A DNA stretch of 22,992 nt from Gemmatimonadales bacterium UBA7889 (GTDB lineage: Bacteria; Gemmatimonadota; Gemmatimonadetes; Longimicrobiales; Gaopeijiaceae), in contig DLRL01000024.1 of assembly GCA_002501085.1 (NCBI GenBank), forward strand, positions 12,800-35,791. Reading direction: 5' to 3'. The notes below the pieces were generated by a model. That model had not been told where the DNA came from. It did no database searches and worked only from the letters and a program-made list of their open reading frames with translations. Shown piece after piece: positions 9,221 to 17,402 of the stretch. The position numbers and the translations under genes are program-made. The first letter of the stretch is position 1. Each line of letters begins with the position of its first letter.

Positions 9221-9236
9221 TGTTGCTAAGGCAACA
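9221..9236 (-). terminator. Possible intrinsic terminator after the DUF4837-like gene
   Basis: A perfect 6-base inverted repeat, TGTTGC/GCAACA, encloses a 4-base loop. Read on the minus strand the hairpin is followed at once by TTTTA. It lies 78 bases past the stop of the lipoprotein gene and 117 bases before dnaE, the right place to end the M3/lipoprotein transcript. The stem is short and the T run is only four bases, so it may be weak or only an RNA-end stabiliser. Confidence 0.4.
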
Positions 9237-9313
9237 ATAATTTATGTAGTCGGATCGGTAGTTATCGCTTTGTGACTGAAGATTCCACCAATCTTACATG
9301 TGAACTTTCTTCC

Positions 9314-10327
9314 TCAGGCAGAACCGCATTGGAAGGAATCTAAGATTGTCTCCAGCTGAATCATATATTCGTATTTTTCTTTGCCGGGCGCGTACAACCA
9401 CGAGTCCAACAGGTAACTTCGGTTCTGGTTCTCACAAACGATTACTCGGGTAATGAACACTCCTCCTGCTGGCCAACCACGGTCCGGCGGGTTCCTCCAT
9501 TCGGCTTGCACTTGATAGCCATTATTTCCCAGGTGTTCAATCGGTCCTGAGGACGCATTTTCCAGAGCATGGTCTTGAGGCTCAGAGTAGTGGCCATCTA
9601 CGAGCTCTGAGCGCCATCCTAGGACTCTTTCCTCTTGCAGGGCCGATGGGATAGGAGTTTTCCAAGTGACTCCTATTTGGCGAATGAGTTCAGAAGGGTC
9701 GGGATTGTCATTCCGGAACAGGAATACCGAGTCCGATTGATTCCACCTGTATACCGTTGGCAGAATGAGGCTAAACCCAGCTTCGATAGCCAAAGTGTCC
9801 GCGAGTGCCGTGTCAGCCCCCGACATATACATTCTGTTTACCACGTACGTCCGGAACTGCTCATCGAGTAGTTCATGAACTCCAGCAAGGTGTGGGGTTA
9901 GCTCCTCAAGACCTCCGTCGTCTGACAAGAGCACGACAGTGACCTGCTGCCCCCGTGACCAGACGTCCTCCACCTGATGGATGCCAACCCTAGCAATTGA
10001 AGAGCCTTCACTACCGCGTTCTAGAGCTTCTTGGATCCAAGTGTCCTGTGAAGTTCCGATTAAGAGCATCTGGCGGAACCGGCGTAGATTCCCCCAAAGA
10101 TCACCAAGCGGGTCTTGGTATGTGACGGTGAAGGTTTTCTCATCACGTACCGTCCGAATCGTCGGCTCAAGGGCAGAGTATACGTCCTCAGAGACCTCAT
10201 CCCATAGCTCTGGGCGCATGACTGCGATGATGCTGTTCACATCTCCGTAGGCCAGGGCTGTGCTATCGCAGGAGCCTAAACCTAAAGTGAGTATGGCTAC
10301 CGCGATGATCGAAGATAGTTTGGTCAT
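9314..10327 (-). CDS. DUF4837-like lipoprotein
   Basis: A 337-residue protein with a lipoprotein signal: basic start, hydrophobic stretch and lipobox LGSC with the acceptor Cys20, so it should be tethered to a membrane by lipid and exposed outside the cytoplasm. The mature part begins with GDVNSIIAVM and contains an EPTIRTVRDEKTFTVTYQDP-like segment and a conserved-looking FRQMLLIGT stretch, the pattern of DUF4837 proteins known mostly from Bacteroidota and relatives. The function of the family is not known and no catalytic motif is visible. The gene starts 8 bases after the M3 oligopeptidase stop, so the two are very likely one transcript; ribosome site (AGAAAAG) is weak, consistent with coupling. 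Family assignment is from recall of its pattern and is moderately sure. Confidence 0.7.
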   Translation of the reverse strand: MTKLSSIIAVAILTLGLGSCDSTALAYGDVNSIIAVMRPELWDEVSEDVYSALEPTIRTVRDEKTFTVTYQDPLGDLWGNLRRFRQMLLIGTSQDTWIQEALERGSEGSSIARVGIHQVEDVWSRGQQVTVVLLSDDGGLEELTPHLAGVHELLDEQFRTYVVNRMYMSGADTALADTLAIEAGFSLILPTVYRWNQSDSVFLFRNDNPDPSELIRQIGVTWKTPIPSALQEERVLGWRSELVDGHYSEPQDHALENASSGPIEHLGNNGYQVQAEWRNPPDRGWPAGGVFITRVIVCENQNRSYLLDSWLYAPGKEKYEYMIQLETILDSFQCGSA

Positions 10328-10335
10328 GTACTTTT

Positions 10336-12417
10336 CTAGGCAGGTTCCGGGCCGAGGTTCCGATCTAAAAGGGCTGCCGGATCTGGGTCACGTCCCATGA
10401 ATTCCTTGAACAGGGCTCCGGGCTCGGCTGAATCCCCACGTGAAAGGATTGATTTTACGTAACTTTGACCGGTTTCGCGGTTGAAGATTCCTTCCTGACG
10501 GAAACGGGTGAAAACATCTGCATCCAACACCTCAGACCAAAGGTAGCTGTAATAAGCTGCGGCGTATCCTCCAGAGAAGAGATGAGTGAATACCGGCAGG
10601 ATATGAAGCTCCGCAAAGTGTGGTCCAATCACGAACGATTCGAAGCGCTCACGGGCAAATTCCATAACGAGATCTCCCTGGACTAGGTCCACTTCCTCTT
10701 CGGAGTAGTTCGCTGCACCTGTCCTGAGTTGAGGCGCTAGTTCCTCGTGGAGTTCAAGATCGACTGTCCCTAGGGAGAGCTGCCGCATCTGAGACCAACC
10801 GCCCATGAAGCGGCGGGCAGCGACCATACGTTCATAGAGCTGCTCCGGCAGGGTATCTCCTGTCTTATGGTGACGAGCGAACAAGTAGAGGGCCTCTTTC
10901 TCCCAAGTCCAATTTTCCATTAGTTGGCTCGGTAGTTCGACCCAGTCCCAGGCGACATTTATGCCAGCCCGTGAAGGTATTTCCACTCGGGATGTACAGT
11001 GATGTAGGAGGTGCCCAAACTCGTGGAAGATGGTCTCAACTTCCCGATGCGTGAGGAGCGCTGCCTCATCTCCATCGGGAGGTGTGAAGTTTCCACAGAT
11101 TACGCCGAGGTGGGGGGCAAATCCCCCGTTGCGTGGTCCCCCAGTGATGAAGTGGTTCATCCACGCTCCTTGGCGTTTTTCCTTACGTGGGAACCAGTCA
11201 GTATAGAAGGCACCCACCTTCTCCCCTGACTCATCAAAAATCTCATAATACCGAACATCAGGGTGCCAAACTTCCTCAATATCCAATTCTGTTACGCTAA
11301 AACCGAAGGTCATACGAACGACCTCAAACATTCCTTCGAGGACCTGCGGTAGAGGGAAATAAGGCCTCAGGGCTTCGTCATCGATGTCATAGCGTTCCTT
11401 CCTAAGTTTCTCTGCTACATAAGCACTGTCCCATGGTTTGAGTTCTTCGATACCGAGGTGTGCAGCGGCAGTACGAAGCTCACCTACATCACGAGCCCAG
11501 AAAGGACGAGTGCGTTCTACTAGATTTCGCTCGAATGACATTGCATGCGCTCCGGTCTTCGCCATGCGATCTTCAAGGACGTAGTCCGGAAAACCCTCAT
11601 AACCTAAAAGCTCGGCGATACGATCTCGTAGTCTTAAGATGCGGGCGAGAAGGGGTCGATTGTCGAACGTTCCATCTCGGCATCGGGTCACAAGAGCAGT
11701 GTGAATTTCACGTCGAAGCTCTCGGTCATCACAGTACTTCACGATTGGTTCGACTGAGGGGTAGTCAAGCGTCAGAAGCCATCCTGCGGTCCCTTTTTCC
11801 TTCGCCTTCGCCTCTGCGCGCTTGCGCATCGCCTCTGGCACACCAGAAAGCCGGGCTTCATCAGTGACAATCAGCTCATATTCAGCAGTCGCATCCAGGA
11901 CATGTTCGCTAAACCTCTGCTCAAGCTGAGCGAGCTCAATCTTGAGTTCCATGAGTTCTTGTTTGCCATCTTGCTCCAAGTCTGCGCCAGCGCGTATGAA
12001 ATCCTGGACAGTTTTCTGAAGATGCCGTTTTTTGATTCCCATGAGCTGAGCGGCCTCTTCGGATTCGGCGTAAGCCTTCACCCTCTCCCAGAGTGATCCA
12101 TTGAGGGGCAAACTCGACCAGAACGCTGATATCTCAGGCAGAACCGTGTTATAGGATTCTCGGAGTTCCGGCGTCTCTGAAACGGATACAAGGTGAGTAG
12201 ACGGTGCGATCCGTTCACTAAGCCGCCCTCCGATCAACTCTAAGTATCCAATGGTATTATCCCAGGTTGGTTCTGACGTGTCAGACGTAAGTTGATCGAT
12301 GTCGGCTTGAGCTTCTTGAAGCGCCTGCATGATACCAGGCTCGACATGTTCTGCACGAATTCGGTTGAACGGAATTCGGAAACCTCCAGACAGGAGGGGG
12401 TTCGCTGCTTGTGTCAT
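10336..12417 (-). CDS. prlC: M3A-family oligopeptidase (oligopeptidase A-like)
   Basis: A cytosolic zinc metallopeptidase of 693 residues, matching the roughly 680 of oligopeptidase A. The zinc site is complete: HEFGH at 465-469 (ligands His465 and His469, catalytic Glu466) and the third ligand Glu494 in DWVELPSQLMENW. The N-terminal helical part and the C-terminal substrate-binding residues around AAYYSYLWSEVLDADVF are also typical. Known members cut short peptides, including cleaved signal peptides, and complete protein turnover. There is no signal peptide. The ATG start at 12417 lacks a clear ribosome site. The gene is divergent from the CDF gene and is first in a pair with the DUF4837-like lipoprotein, an association that could link peptide turnover with the envelope but gives no firm function. 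Dipeptidyl carboxypeptidase (Dcp) is a less likely alternative name. Confidence 0.93.
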   Translation of the reverse strand: MTQAANPLLSGGFRIPFNRIRAEHVEPGIMQALQEAQADIDQLTSDTSEPTWDNTIGYLELIGGRLSERIAPSTHLVSVSETPELRESYNTVLPEISAFWSSLPLNGSLWERVKAYAESEEAAQLMGIKKRHLQKTVQDFIRAGADLEQDGKQELMELKIELAQLEQRFSEHVLDATAEYELIVTDEARLSGVPEAMRKRAEAKAKEKGTAGWLLTLDYPSVEPIVKYCDDRELRREIHTALVTRCRDGTFDNRPLLARILRLRDRIAELLGYEGFPDYVLEDRMAKTGAHAMSFERNLVERTRPFWARDVGELRTAAAHLGIEELKPWDSAYVAEKLRKERYDIDDEALRPYFPLPQVLEGMFEVVRMTFGFSVTELDIEEVWHPDVRYYEIFDESGEKVGAFYTDWFPRKEKRQGAWMNHFITGGPRNGGFAPHLGVICGNFTPPDGDEAALLTHREVETIFHEFGHLLHHCTSRVEIPSRAGINVAWDWVELPSQLMENWTWEKEALYLFARHHKTGDTLPEQLYERMVAARRFMGGWSQMRQLSLGTVDLELHEELAPQLRTGAANYSEEEVDLVQGDLVMEFARERFESFVIGPHFAELHILPVFTHLFSGGYAAAYYSYLWSEVLDADVFTRFRQEGIFNRETGQSYVKSILSRGDSAEPGALFKEFMGRDPDPAALLDRNLGPEPA

Positions 12418-12616
12418 ATGCGTTAGTTCGATTTAGGCTCGCTGTATTGCTTTGGGGTAATCAAGGTAAACCAGGCCCTGTGGGTGCTAAAGTGAAGCTC
12501 AAATATCTACCCAGGCTTGTGTATCAAGGGTATGAGAGGGCTGGTCACGCTATCGTGTGAGACACATCGAGGTCACGTTTATTCTTCAGAGGTCTTCACT
12601 TAGAGGTGAGCAGGAT
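12418..12616. promoter_or_regulatory. Divergent intergenic region (M3 peptidase / CDF transporter)
   Basis: This 199-base stretch must hold promoters for both directions if 12617 is the CDF start. On the minus strand a TTGATA followed 16 bases later by TATTTG (around 12508-12535) is the best but poor promoter-like pair for the peptidase. On the plus strand I see no convincing pair. GGTCACG occurs twice, 28 bases apart, around 12543 and 12571, flanking a small TGTG-AGA-CACA inverted repeat (12556-12566); whether a metal sensor binds here cannot be told. Confidence 0.4.
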
Positions 12617-13528
12617 ATGAATGGACATCACCACCATTCTGGCATCAGTGGGATTTCTCGGCACAAGGAAGTAGAGCGCCTTAAATGGGTTCTCGCGATC
12701 ACTTTGATTTTTATGATCGCCGAGATCGTTGGTGGAGTCCTTTCAAAGTCGTTGGCGCTCCTCGCGGATGCGGGTCACATGTTTACCGATGTGGCAGCTC
12801 TGTCACTATCACTGTTCGCGATGAGGCTTGCGCAGAGACCGCCAAGTAAGATGAAGACTTTCGGCTATGTGCGCCTAGAGATTCTCGCAGCCCTAATCAA
12901 TGGGGCGACGTTACTGGTAATCGCTGGTTTAATTTTGCTAGAGGCTTGGCAGCGACTGCGCTCACCGGTCGAGATCAATGGGATCGTCATGTTGAGTGTC
13001 GCAATGCTTGGTTTGGGGGTGAACGTGGTAGGTGCAGTACTGTTGCGGTCACATGCGCACGATAATCTCAATGTGCGCGGAGCTTATTTACACGTCCTTG
13101 GAGACCTGCTGGGATCCGTGGGTGCAATTCTTGCTGGGGTAATCATCGTTACCACAGGATGGGCTCCGGCAGATCCGATTATCTCTGTGGTCATTGCCTT
13201 GTTGATCCTATTCGGCGCGTGGAAGCTGGTACGTGAAGCAGCTGAGGTACTTCTTGAGGCAGTACCCACACATGTGGACATGGACGTAGTACTGGATGCG
13301 CTCAGGAGTATCGAGGGGCTGGATGAAGTCCATGATGTACATGTTTGGACATTAACGAGTGGCTTCGTTGCGCTTTCTGCTCATGGGGTCATTGATGATC
13401 CCGCTCAGCATACAAATATCCTGGACGAGGTCCGTACTCGCATGGCTAAGTATGATATCTCACACGTCACGTTTCAGATCGAGATGCGTACGGTGTATCA
13501 AATTCCCTCATCGGGGAGTGAGCCATGA
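12617..13528 (+). CDS. Cation diffusion facilitator (CzcD/ZitB-like zinc exporter)
   Basis: A 303-residue inner-membrane metal/proton antiporter. I prefer the ATG at 12617 (MNGHHHHSG) over a GTG at 12557, because AGAGGTGAG lies just upstream and bacterial homologues begin with this short His-rich leader. Six membrane helices occupy about residues 22-210. The transport-site residues are His54 and Asp58 in DAGHMFTD and His159 and Asp163 in AYLHVLGD, an HD-HD set known to favour Zn2+ (also Cd2+ or Co2+). The C-terminal cytoplasmic domain (about 215-295) has HDVHVWTL and SHVTFQIE, the usual metal-sensing dimer fold. The family moves metal out of the cytoplasm. The divergent upstream region could carry metal-responsive control, but no operator is identifiable. 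It is followed by a 118-base gap before the next gene. Confidence 0.94.
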   Translation: MNGHHHHSGISGISRHKEVERLKWVLAITLIFMIAEIVGGVLSKSLALLADAGHMFTDVAALSLSLFAMRLAQRPPSKMKTFGYVRLEILAALINGATLLVIAGLILLEAWQRLRSPVEINGIVMLSVAMLGLGVNVVGAVLLRSHAHDNLNVRGAYLHVLGDLLGSVGAILAGVIIVTTGWAPADPIISVVIALLILFGAWKLVREAAEVLLEAVPTHVDMDVVLDALRSIEGLDEVHDVHVWTLTSGFVALSAHGVIDDPAQHTNILDEVRTRMAKYDISHVTFQIEMRTVYQIPSSGSEP

Positions 13529-13543
13529 AAGACTCGTACCACG

Positions 13544-13587
13544 TTGACTAGATGATAACCTTCCTTAACCTGCTGGCATCTTATGAT
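13544..13587 (+). promoter_or_regulatory. Possible promoter for the rhodanese gene
   Basis: TTGACT at 13544-13549 is a near-consensus -35 element with only a poor -10 (TAACCT at 13566). Farther on, TATGAT at 13582-13587 is a good -10 with a poor -35. One of these could drive the rhodanese-M14 genes; neither is complete. Confidence 0.3.
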
Positions 13588-13646
13588 ATCTACCAAGCAT
13601 CATCCCTTAGCTGGTTAGATGGTTGGGAGATTGGAGGAAAGAAGAG

Positions 13647-14546
13647 ATGATGAAATCCTTACTCGTGGTGATTCTGGCTTCTTGGCTGGTTCTGCCACAG
13701 CCACCCCAAGAAACCCCCGTCCTACTCGTATCGGCAGACTGGCTCAGTGATCATCTGACTGATCCTCAAGTGGTGATTTTGCACGCTGATATGCAGAAAA
13801 GTCGTTATGAGGCTGGACACATTCCAGGGGCCCATTTTCTTGACATGAACCAGATCGTATGGGAAGGAGACCCTGCGTGGGGCACGGAAATGCGTTCGCT
13901 TGCTGAGATCAATGACGCACTAGAAATGGGCGGAGTTTCAGAGGGTCAACATCTGGTTGTGTATGCTTCGAATCCTCTTTTCGCTGCAAGGGTATTTATG
14001 ACTCTCGAAGTCATGGGGCTCCGGGGTAGTGTATCTATGCTGGACGGTGGTTTCGGAGGGTGGCAGGAGAATGGGTATGAGATTTCAATTGAGGCACCGG
14101 CGTTCAATCGAGGCTCCATCTCTCTGACGGCGCAGGATGATATTCTTGTTACCGCTGATTGGATTCATCAGAGACTAGCTGATCCACGTACTGCACTCGT
14201 CGATGCAAGGCCAGATGACGAATACACCGGCGAGGATGGGGGCCTGGGTGGAACCGCACATCCGGGTCATATCCCAGGCGCGGCCCAGATGTATTGGGAA
14301 GAACTCATGGTAAGCAGGCAATCACCGACGGTACATGATCTTGAACAGCTAACAGAGCTTTTTGTCTCTGCCGGTGCGGAGGAAGGTGACACAGTCGTCG
14401 CTTACTGCATGGTAGGATGGAGGGCGAGCTTCACATACTTCACTGCCAGATTGCTGGGTTACGAAACGAAATTTTACGATGGTTCCTGGCGAGATTGGGG
14501 AACAAGGGAAGACCTTCCTTACGTTTCGGGCAGGTCGCGAAGATAA
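13647..14546 (+). CDS. Exported two-domain rhodanese (sulfurtransferase)
   Basis: A 299-residue protein using the ATG at 13647, placed 9 bases after a strong GGAGG at 13633-13637; the longer TTG-started frame from 13623 would put that ribosome site inside the gene. A signal peptide (about residues 1-20, cleaved near LPQPPQ) suggests a periplasmic location. Two rhodanese domains follow. The N-terminal one has VVYASNPLFAAR where the catalytic loop would be, so it lacks the cysteine and is structural, as is normal for this architecture. The C-terminal one has the active loop YCMVGWRAS with Cys254, and the preceding GHIPGA hallmark occurs in both domains. Known relatives (thiosulfate and 3-mercaptopyruvate sulfurtransferases) move a sulfane sulfur to cyanide or thiols. 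The substrate here is unknown. Confidence 0.92.
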   Translation: MMKSLLVVILASWLVLPQPPQETPVLLVSADWLSDHLTDPQVVILHADMQKSRYEAGHIPGAHFLDMNQIVWEGDPAWGTEMRSLAEINDALEMGGVSEGQHLVVYASNPLFAARVFMTLEVMGLRGSVSMLDGGFGGWQENGYEISIEAPAFNRGSISLTAQDDILVTADWIHQRLADPRTALVDARPDDEYTGEDGGLGGTAHPGHIPGAAQMYWEELMVSRQSPTVHDLEQLTELFVSAGAEEGDTVVAYCMVGWRASFTYFTARLLGYETKFYDGSWRDWGTREDLPYVSGRSRR

Positions 14547-14635
14547 TCTCACGGGGCCTGGACCTCCTGGCTGTCACTGCTCACTTTCTGGTCCCTCTCA
14601 CATGATTGCTGAGACCATAGATTCGGAGTCCCCGT

Positions 14636-17365
14636 ATGCATCCGCTTCGTCTTTTCGCAGTTGTAGCGCTTCTTGGTTTACCTATACAGGCCCAACAGAT
14701 TCCCACGCCTGAATCTGTTCTCGGCTTCCCTGTCGGTACCGACTTCGAACTCGCGACATACGAGCAGTCCCTCGAATATTTTCAGCAGCTAGCCGCTGTA
14801 TCGGACAGGGTGGAGCTTAGGGAGGTTGGCCGCACGAGTTACGGTCGACCGTGGTACATCGCTCTAATTTCGTCTGCGGAGAACCTGCGGGATGCGGAGA
14901 GGTACCGTGAGATCGCACACAGGCTAGCGTATCCTGTTGAAGGCATGACCGCGAGGGAAGCACGTCAGCTCGCGATGGACGGTAAGGCGATAGTTCATAT
15001 TGATGGTGGCCTACACGCTACCGAGGTCGCGCATGCTCAGCACACCATCCAGCTGGCTTATGATCTCGTGACTGGCGACTCAAACCCTGAGATTGCAGCC
15101 ATCCTGGACAACGTGATTCTTCTGCTTTGGTTCAGTATCAATCCCGATGGTCAGACGATGGTTTCGGACTGGTACAAGTCCAATGTTGGGACGTCTTACG
15201 AGGTTGCAGGTGCCCCTTTCTTATATCAGAAGTACATCGGGCATGACAACAATCGGGACGGCTACATGATCAACCAAATCGAGTCCCGGGTGGCGACCCG
15301 CATCGACCGATACTGGGAACCACAGATTATCTACAATCATCACCAATCGTCGCCCTTCCCAACTCGGATCTGGATTCCGCCTTTTGCTGAGCCCATCAGT
15401 CCGAATGTCCACCCACTCATGTGGCGGACTGTAAATCTCATCGGTATGGCGATGGCGCAAGCACTAGAGGAGAGAGGTCAAGAGGGTGCAGTCCACATGG
15501 GCAGCGGATTCGATAATTGGTATCCAGGCTTCATGGATCACGCGAATAATTTCCACAACGTTGCGTCCTTACTTACCGAGACGGCGCTCTATCGCTACGC
15601 GACACCTCAGTTCTACACGATCGGAGATTTTCCGGCGAACGCTCGTGATCTTCGGCCGGAGTCACTGTATGCGAGCCCGTGGCAAGGGGGCTGGTGGCGC
15701 ATCCGAGATGCAATCGACTACATGCTGACCGCCTCCATTTCGGTACTGGACGTTGCAGCGAAGTACCGGACTGATCTGCTATTCAACCGCTACCAGGCTG
15801 CCAGTGATGTCGTTGAACAATACCGTTCTGGTCCCCCGTACGGATATTTCATTTCCCAGGGCCAGTCAGATCCAGTGGCTGCGGTAGAGATGCTACGGAG
15901 GCTCGCATTTAACGGGATTGAAATTCAGCGTCTTACGAGGGCCGTTACGGTAGACGGAGTAACGCATCGCGCGGGAAGTTGGATGATCCCAATGGACCAA
16001 CCGAATGCCAATTTTGTACGCCAACTCTTCGCAGTTCAGGAGTATCCAGATCTTAGGGAATACCCAGAGGGCCCCCCAGAGCAGCCATATGATGTTTCTG
16101 GATGGACGCTTCCCTATCTCTTTGATGTTCGGGTGGTGGAGGCGCGCACTCCGCTAGGGGTTGATGTCAGGGAGGCCTTAGAAGATCTGCGCGCTGAAGC
16201 TTTGCCTTGGGATGCTGATATAGATGCCCAGCCATGGGACACACCTCCGGGTGTTGGCTTTGACAGCAATCCGGTTGCACGTGCGATCGTACCACCAGCG
16301 GGAACTTCACCTGGTAGAGGGGATGCTCTGATACTCGATCCGGCGCAGAATAATTCCTACAAGGCTCTCTCTCAGGCATGGCGAGAGGGGGGGGGCGTAC
16401 GATTCAATCCTGGTGTTAGTGCGGCGGACTCGGGTTCTTCAGGTACGAGTGGACAATGGGTTGTTACGGGGCTGACAGCCGATGCTAGGGGTGCCCTCGT
16501 TGGTGATTTGGCGTTGCAGGCGAGCCAAGCCAGTTCTTCGGGAACGATGATCCGGCAACCTCGGATCGGGCTCTACCGTCCGTGGAATGCGAGTATGGAC
16601 GAGGGGTGGACACGCTGGATACTGGAAATGTACGAAATAGAGCATGTCAATCTTTATAATGCGGACGTGCGAGCAGGGGATTTGCGGTCGCGTTACGACG
16701 TGATAGTGCTAGCGGATATGGGTGGGAACCAAATCATCAACGGGTTTGGGAATGGCTCAGTCCCACCCCGATACGCAGGAGGAGTAGGAGCCAAGGGAGT
16801 GCGGGAAATTGATGCGTTTGTTAGGGCTGGCGGCACACTGGTGACGATTAACGGTTCGAGCCGCTTCGCGATTGACGAACTACACCTACCAGTCCGGAAC
16901 GTGATTTCTGAAGTGCCGCGTGATGAATATTTCGCAGGTGGTGCGATTGTGGAGTTACTCGTAGATCCGTCTCACCCAGTGATGAGTGGCCTGCCTGAAC
17001 GATCGAAGATTTTCGTGGGCTCAAGTCCTGTTTTCTCCACCAAAGAAGGTTTTGAGGGACATGTGCTTGCCAAGTATGACACCAAGGGTTCCCCGTTGCT
17101 CTCTGGGTACTTTCTTGGAGAGGAGTTCGTTCAGGGATATGCGGCCGCACTCGACGTACAGTATGGAGATGGACGAGTCGTGTTGCTTGGCTTCCGCCCA
17201 CAGTGGCGGGGACAGCCCTTCGGCACTTTCAAAATCCTCTTTAACGCTGCCTTGTATTCGAACCAGGTTGCTGCTTTGGTCCCAGGCAATGAGGGCTTTT
17301 GGCAAGCTCCGCAGGAAGTAGAGAAAAAAGAGTCCGATACGAATGGATCAGGTCGTTTTGACTGA
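14636..17365 (+). CDS. Secreted M14 zinc carboxypeptidase-like protein with amidotransferase-like C-terminal domain
   Basis: A 909-residue exported protein. A signal peptide covers about residues 1-20 (ending IQAQQ). The M14 peptidase domain (about 40-380) has zinc ligands His127 and Glu130 in GGLHATE, a third ligand at His235 or His236 in IIYNHHQSS, the substrate-binding NPDG (169-172) and NNRDG (205-209), and the catalytic Glu315 in LLTETALYRY. A linker and beta-rich region follows, then at about 642-890 a class I glutamine-amidotransferase-like (ThuA-like) fold, which has INGSS where the catalytic cysteine elbow would be and so is probably not an enzyme. It likely degrades extracellular peptides in the periplasm or outside. 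The start has GGAG 7 bases upstream. A run of nine G falls inside the gene (16387-16395). It lies 89 bases after the rhodanese gene and 37 before the rhomboid gene. Confidence 0.92.
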   Translation: MHPLRLFAVVALLGLPIQAQQIPTPESVLGFPVGTDFELATYEQSLEYFQQLAAVSDRVELREVGRTSYGRPWYIALISSAENLRDAERYREIAHRLAYPVEGMTAREARQLAMDGKAIVHIDGGLHATEVAHAQHTIQLAYDLVTGDSNPEIAAILDNVILLLWFSINPDGQTMVSDWYKSNVGTSYEVAGAPFLYQKYIGHDNNRDGYMINQIESRVATRIDRYWEPQIIYNHHQSSPFPTRIWIPPFAEPISPNVHPLMWRTVNLIGMAMAQALEERGQEGAVHMGSGFDNWYPGFMDHANNFHNVASLLTETALYRYATPQFYTIGDFPANARDLRPESLYASPWQGGWWRIRDAIDYMLTASISVLDVAAKYRTDLLFNRYQAASDVVEQYRSGPPYGYFISQGQSDPVAAVEMLRRLAFNGIEIQRLTRAVTVDGVTHRAGSWMIPMDQPNANFVRQLFAVQEYPDLREYPEGPPEQPYDVSGWTLPYLFDVRVVEARTPLGVDVREALEDLRAEALPWDADIDAQPWDTPPGVGFDSNPVARAIVPPAGTSPGRGDALILDPAQNNSYKALSQAWREGGGVRFNPGVSAADSGSSGTSGQWVVTGLTADARGALVGDLALQASQASSSGTMIRQPRIGLYRPWNASMDEGWTRWILEMYEIEHVNLYNADVRAGDLRSRYDVIVLADMGGNQIINGFGNGSVPPRYAGGVGAKGVREIDAFVRAGGTLVTINGSSRFAIDELHLPVRNVISEVPRDEYFAGGAIVELLVDPSHPVMSGLPERSKIFVGSSPVFSTKEGFEGHVLAKYDTKGSPLLSGYFLGEEFVQGYAAALDVQYGDGRVVLLGFRPQWRGQPFGTFKILFNAALYSNQVAALVPGNEGFWQAPQEVEKKESDTNGSGRFD
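16387..16395 (+). repeat. Poly-G tract (nine G) inside the M14 gene
   Basis: Nine consecutive G bases encode the Glu-Gly-Gly-Gly segment near residue 585 in the linker between the peptidase and the C-terminal domain. The frame is intact through the tract. Such runs can slip during replication. Confidence 0.9.
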
Positions 17366-17402
17366 GAGACACCTGGCGATCAGGAGGGCGTAGGATCTCA
17401 AA

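Noticed and set aside
16848..17201. A 117-codon minus-strand open frame inside the M14 gene
   Set aside because: Opposite strand of a clear domain-bearing gene, with no recognisable motif or ribosome site.
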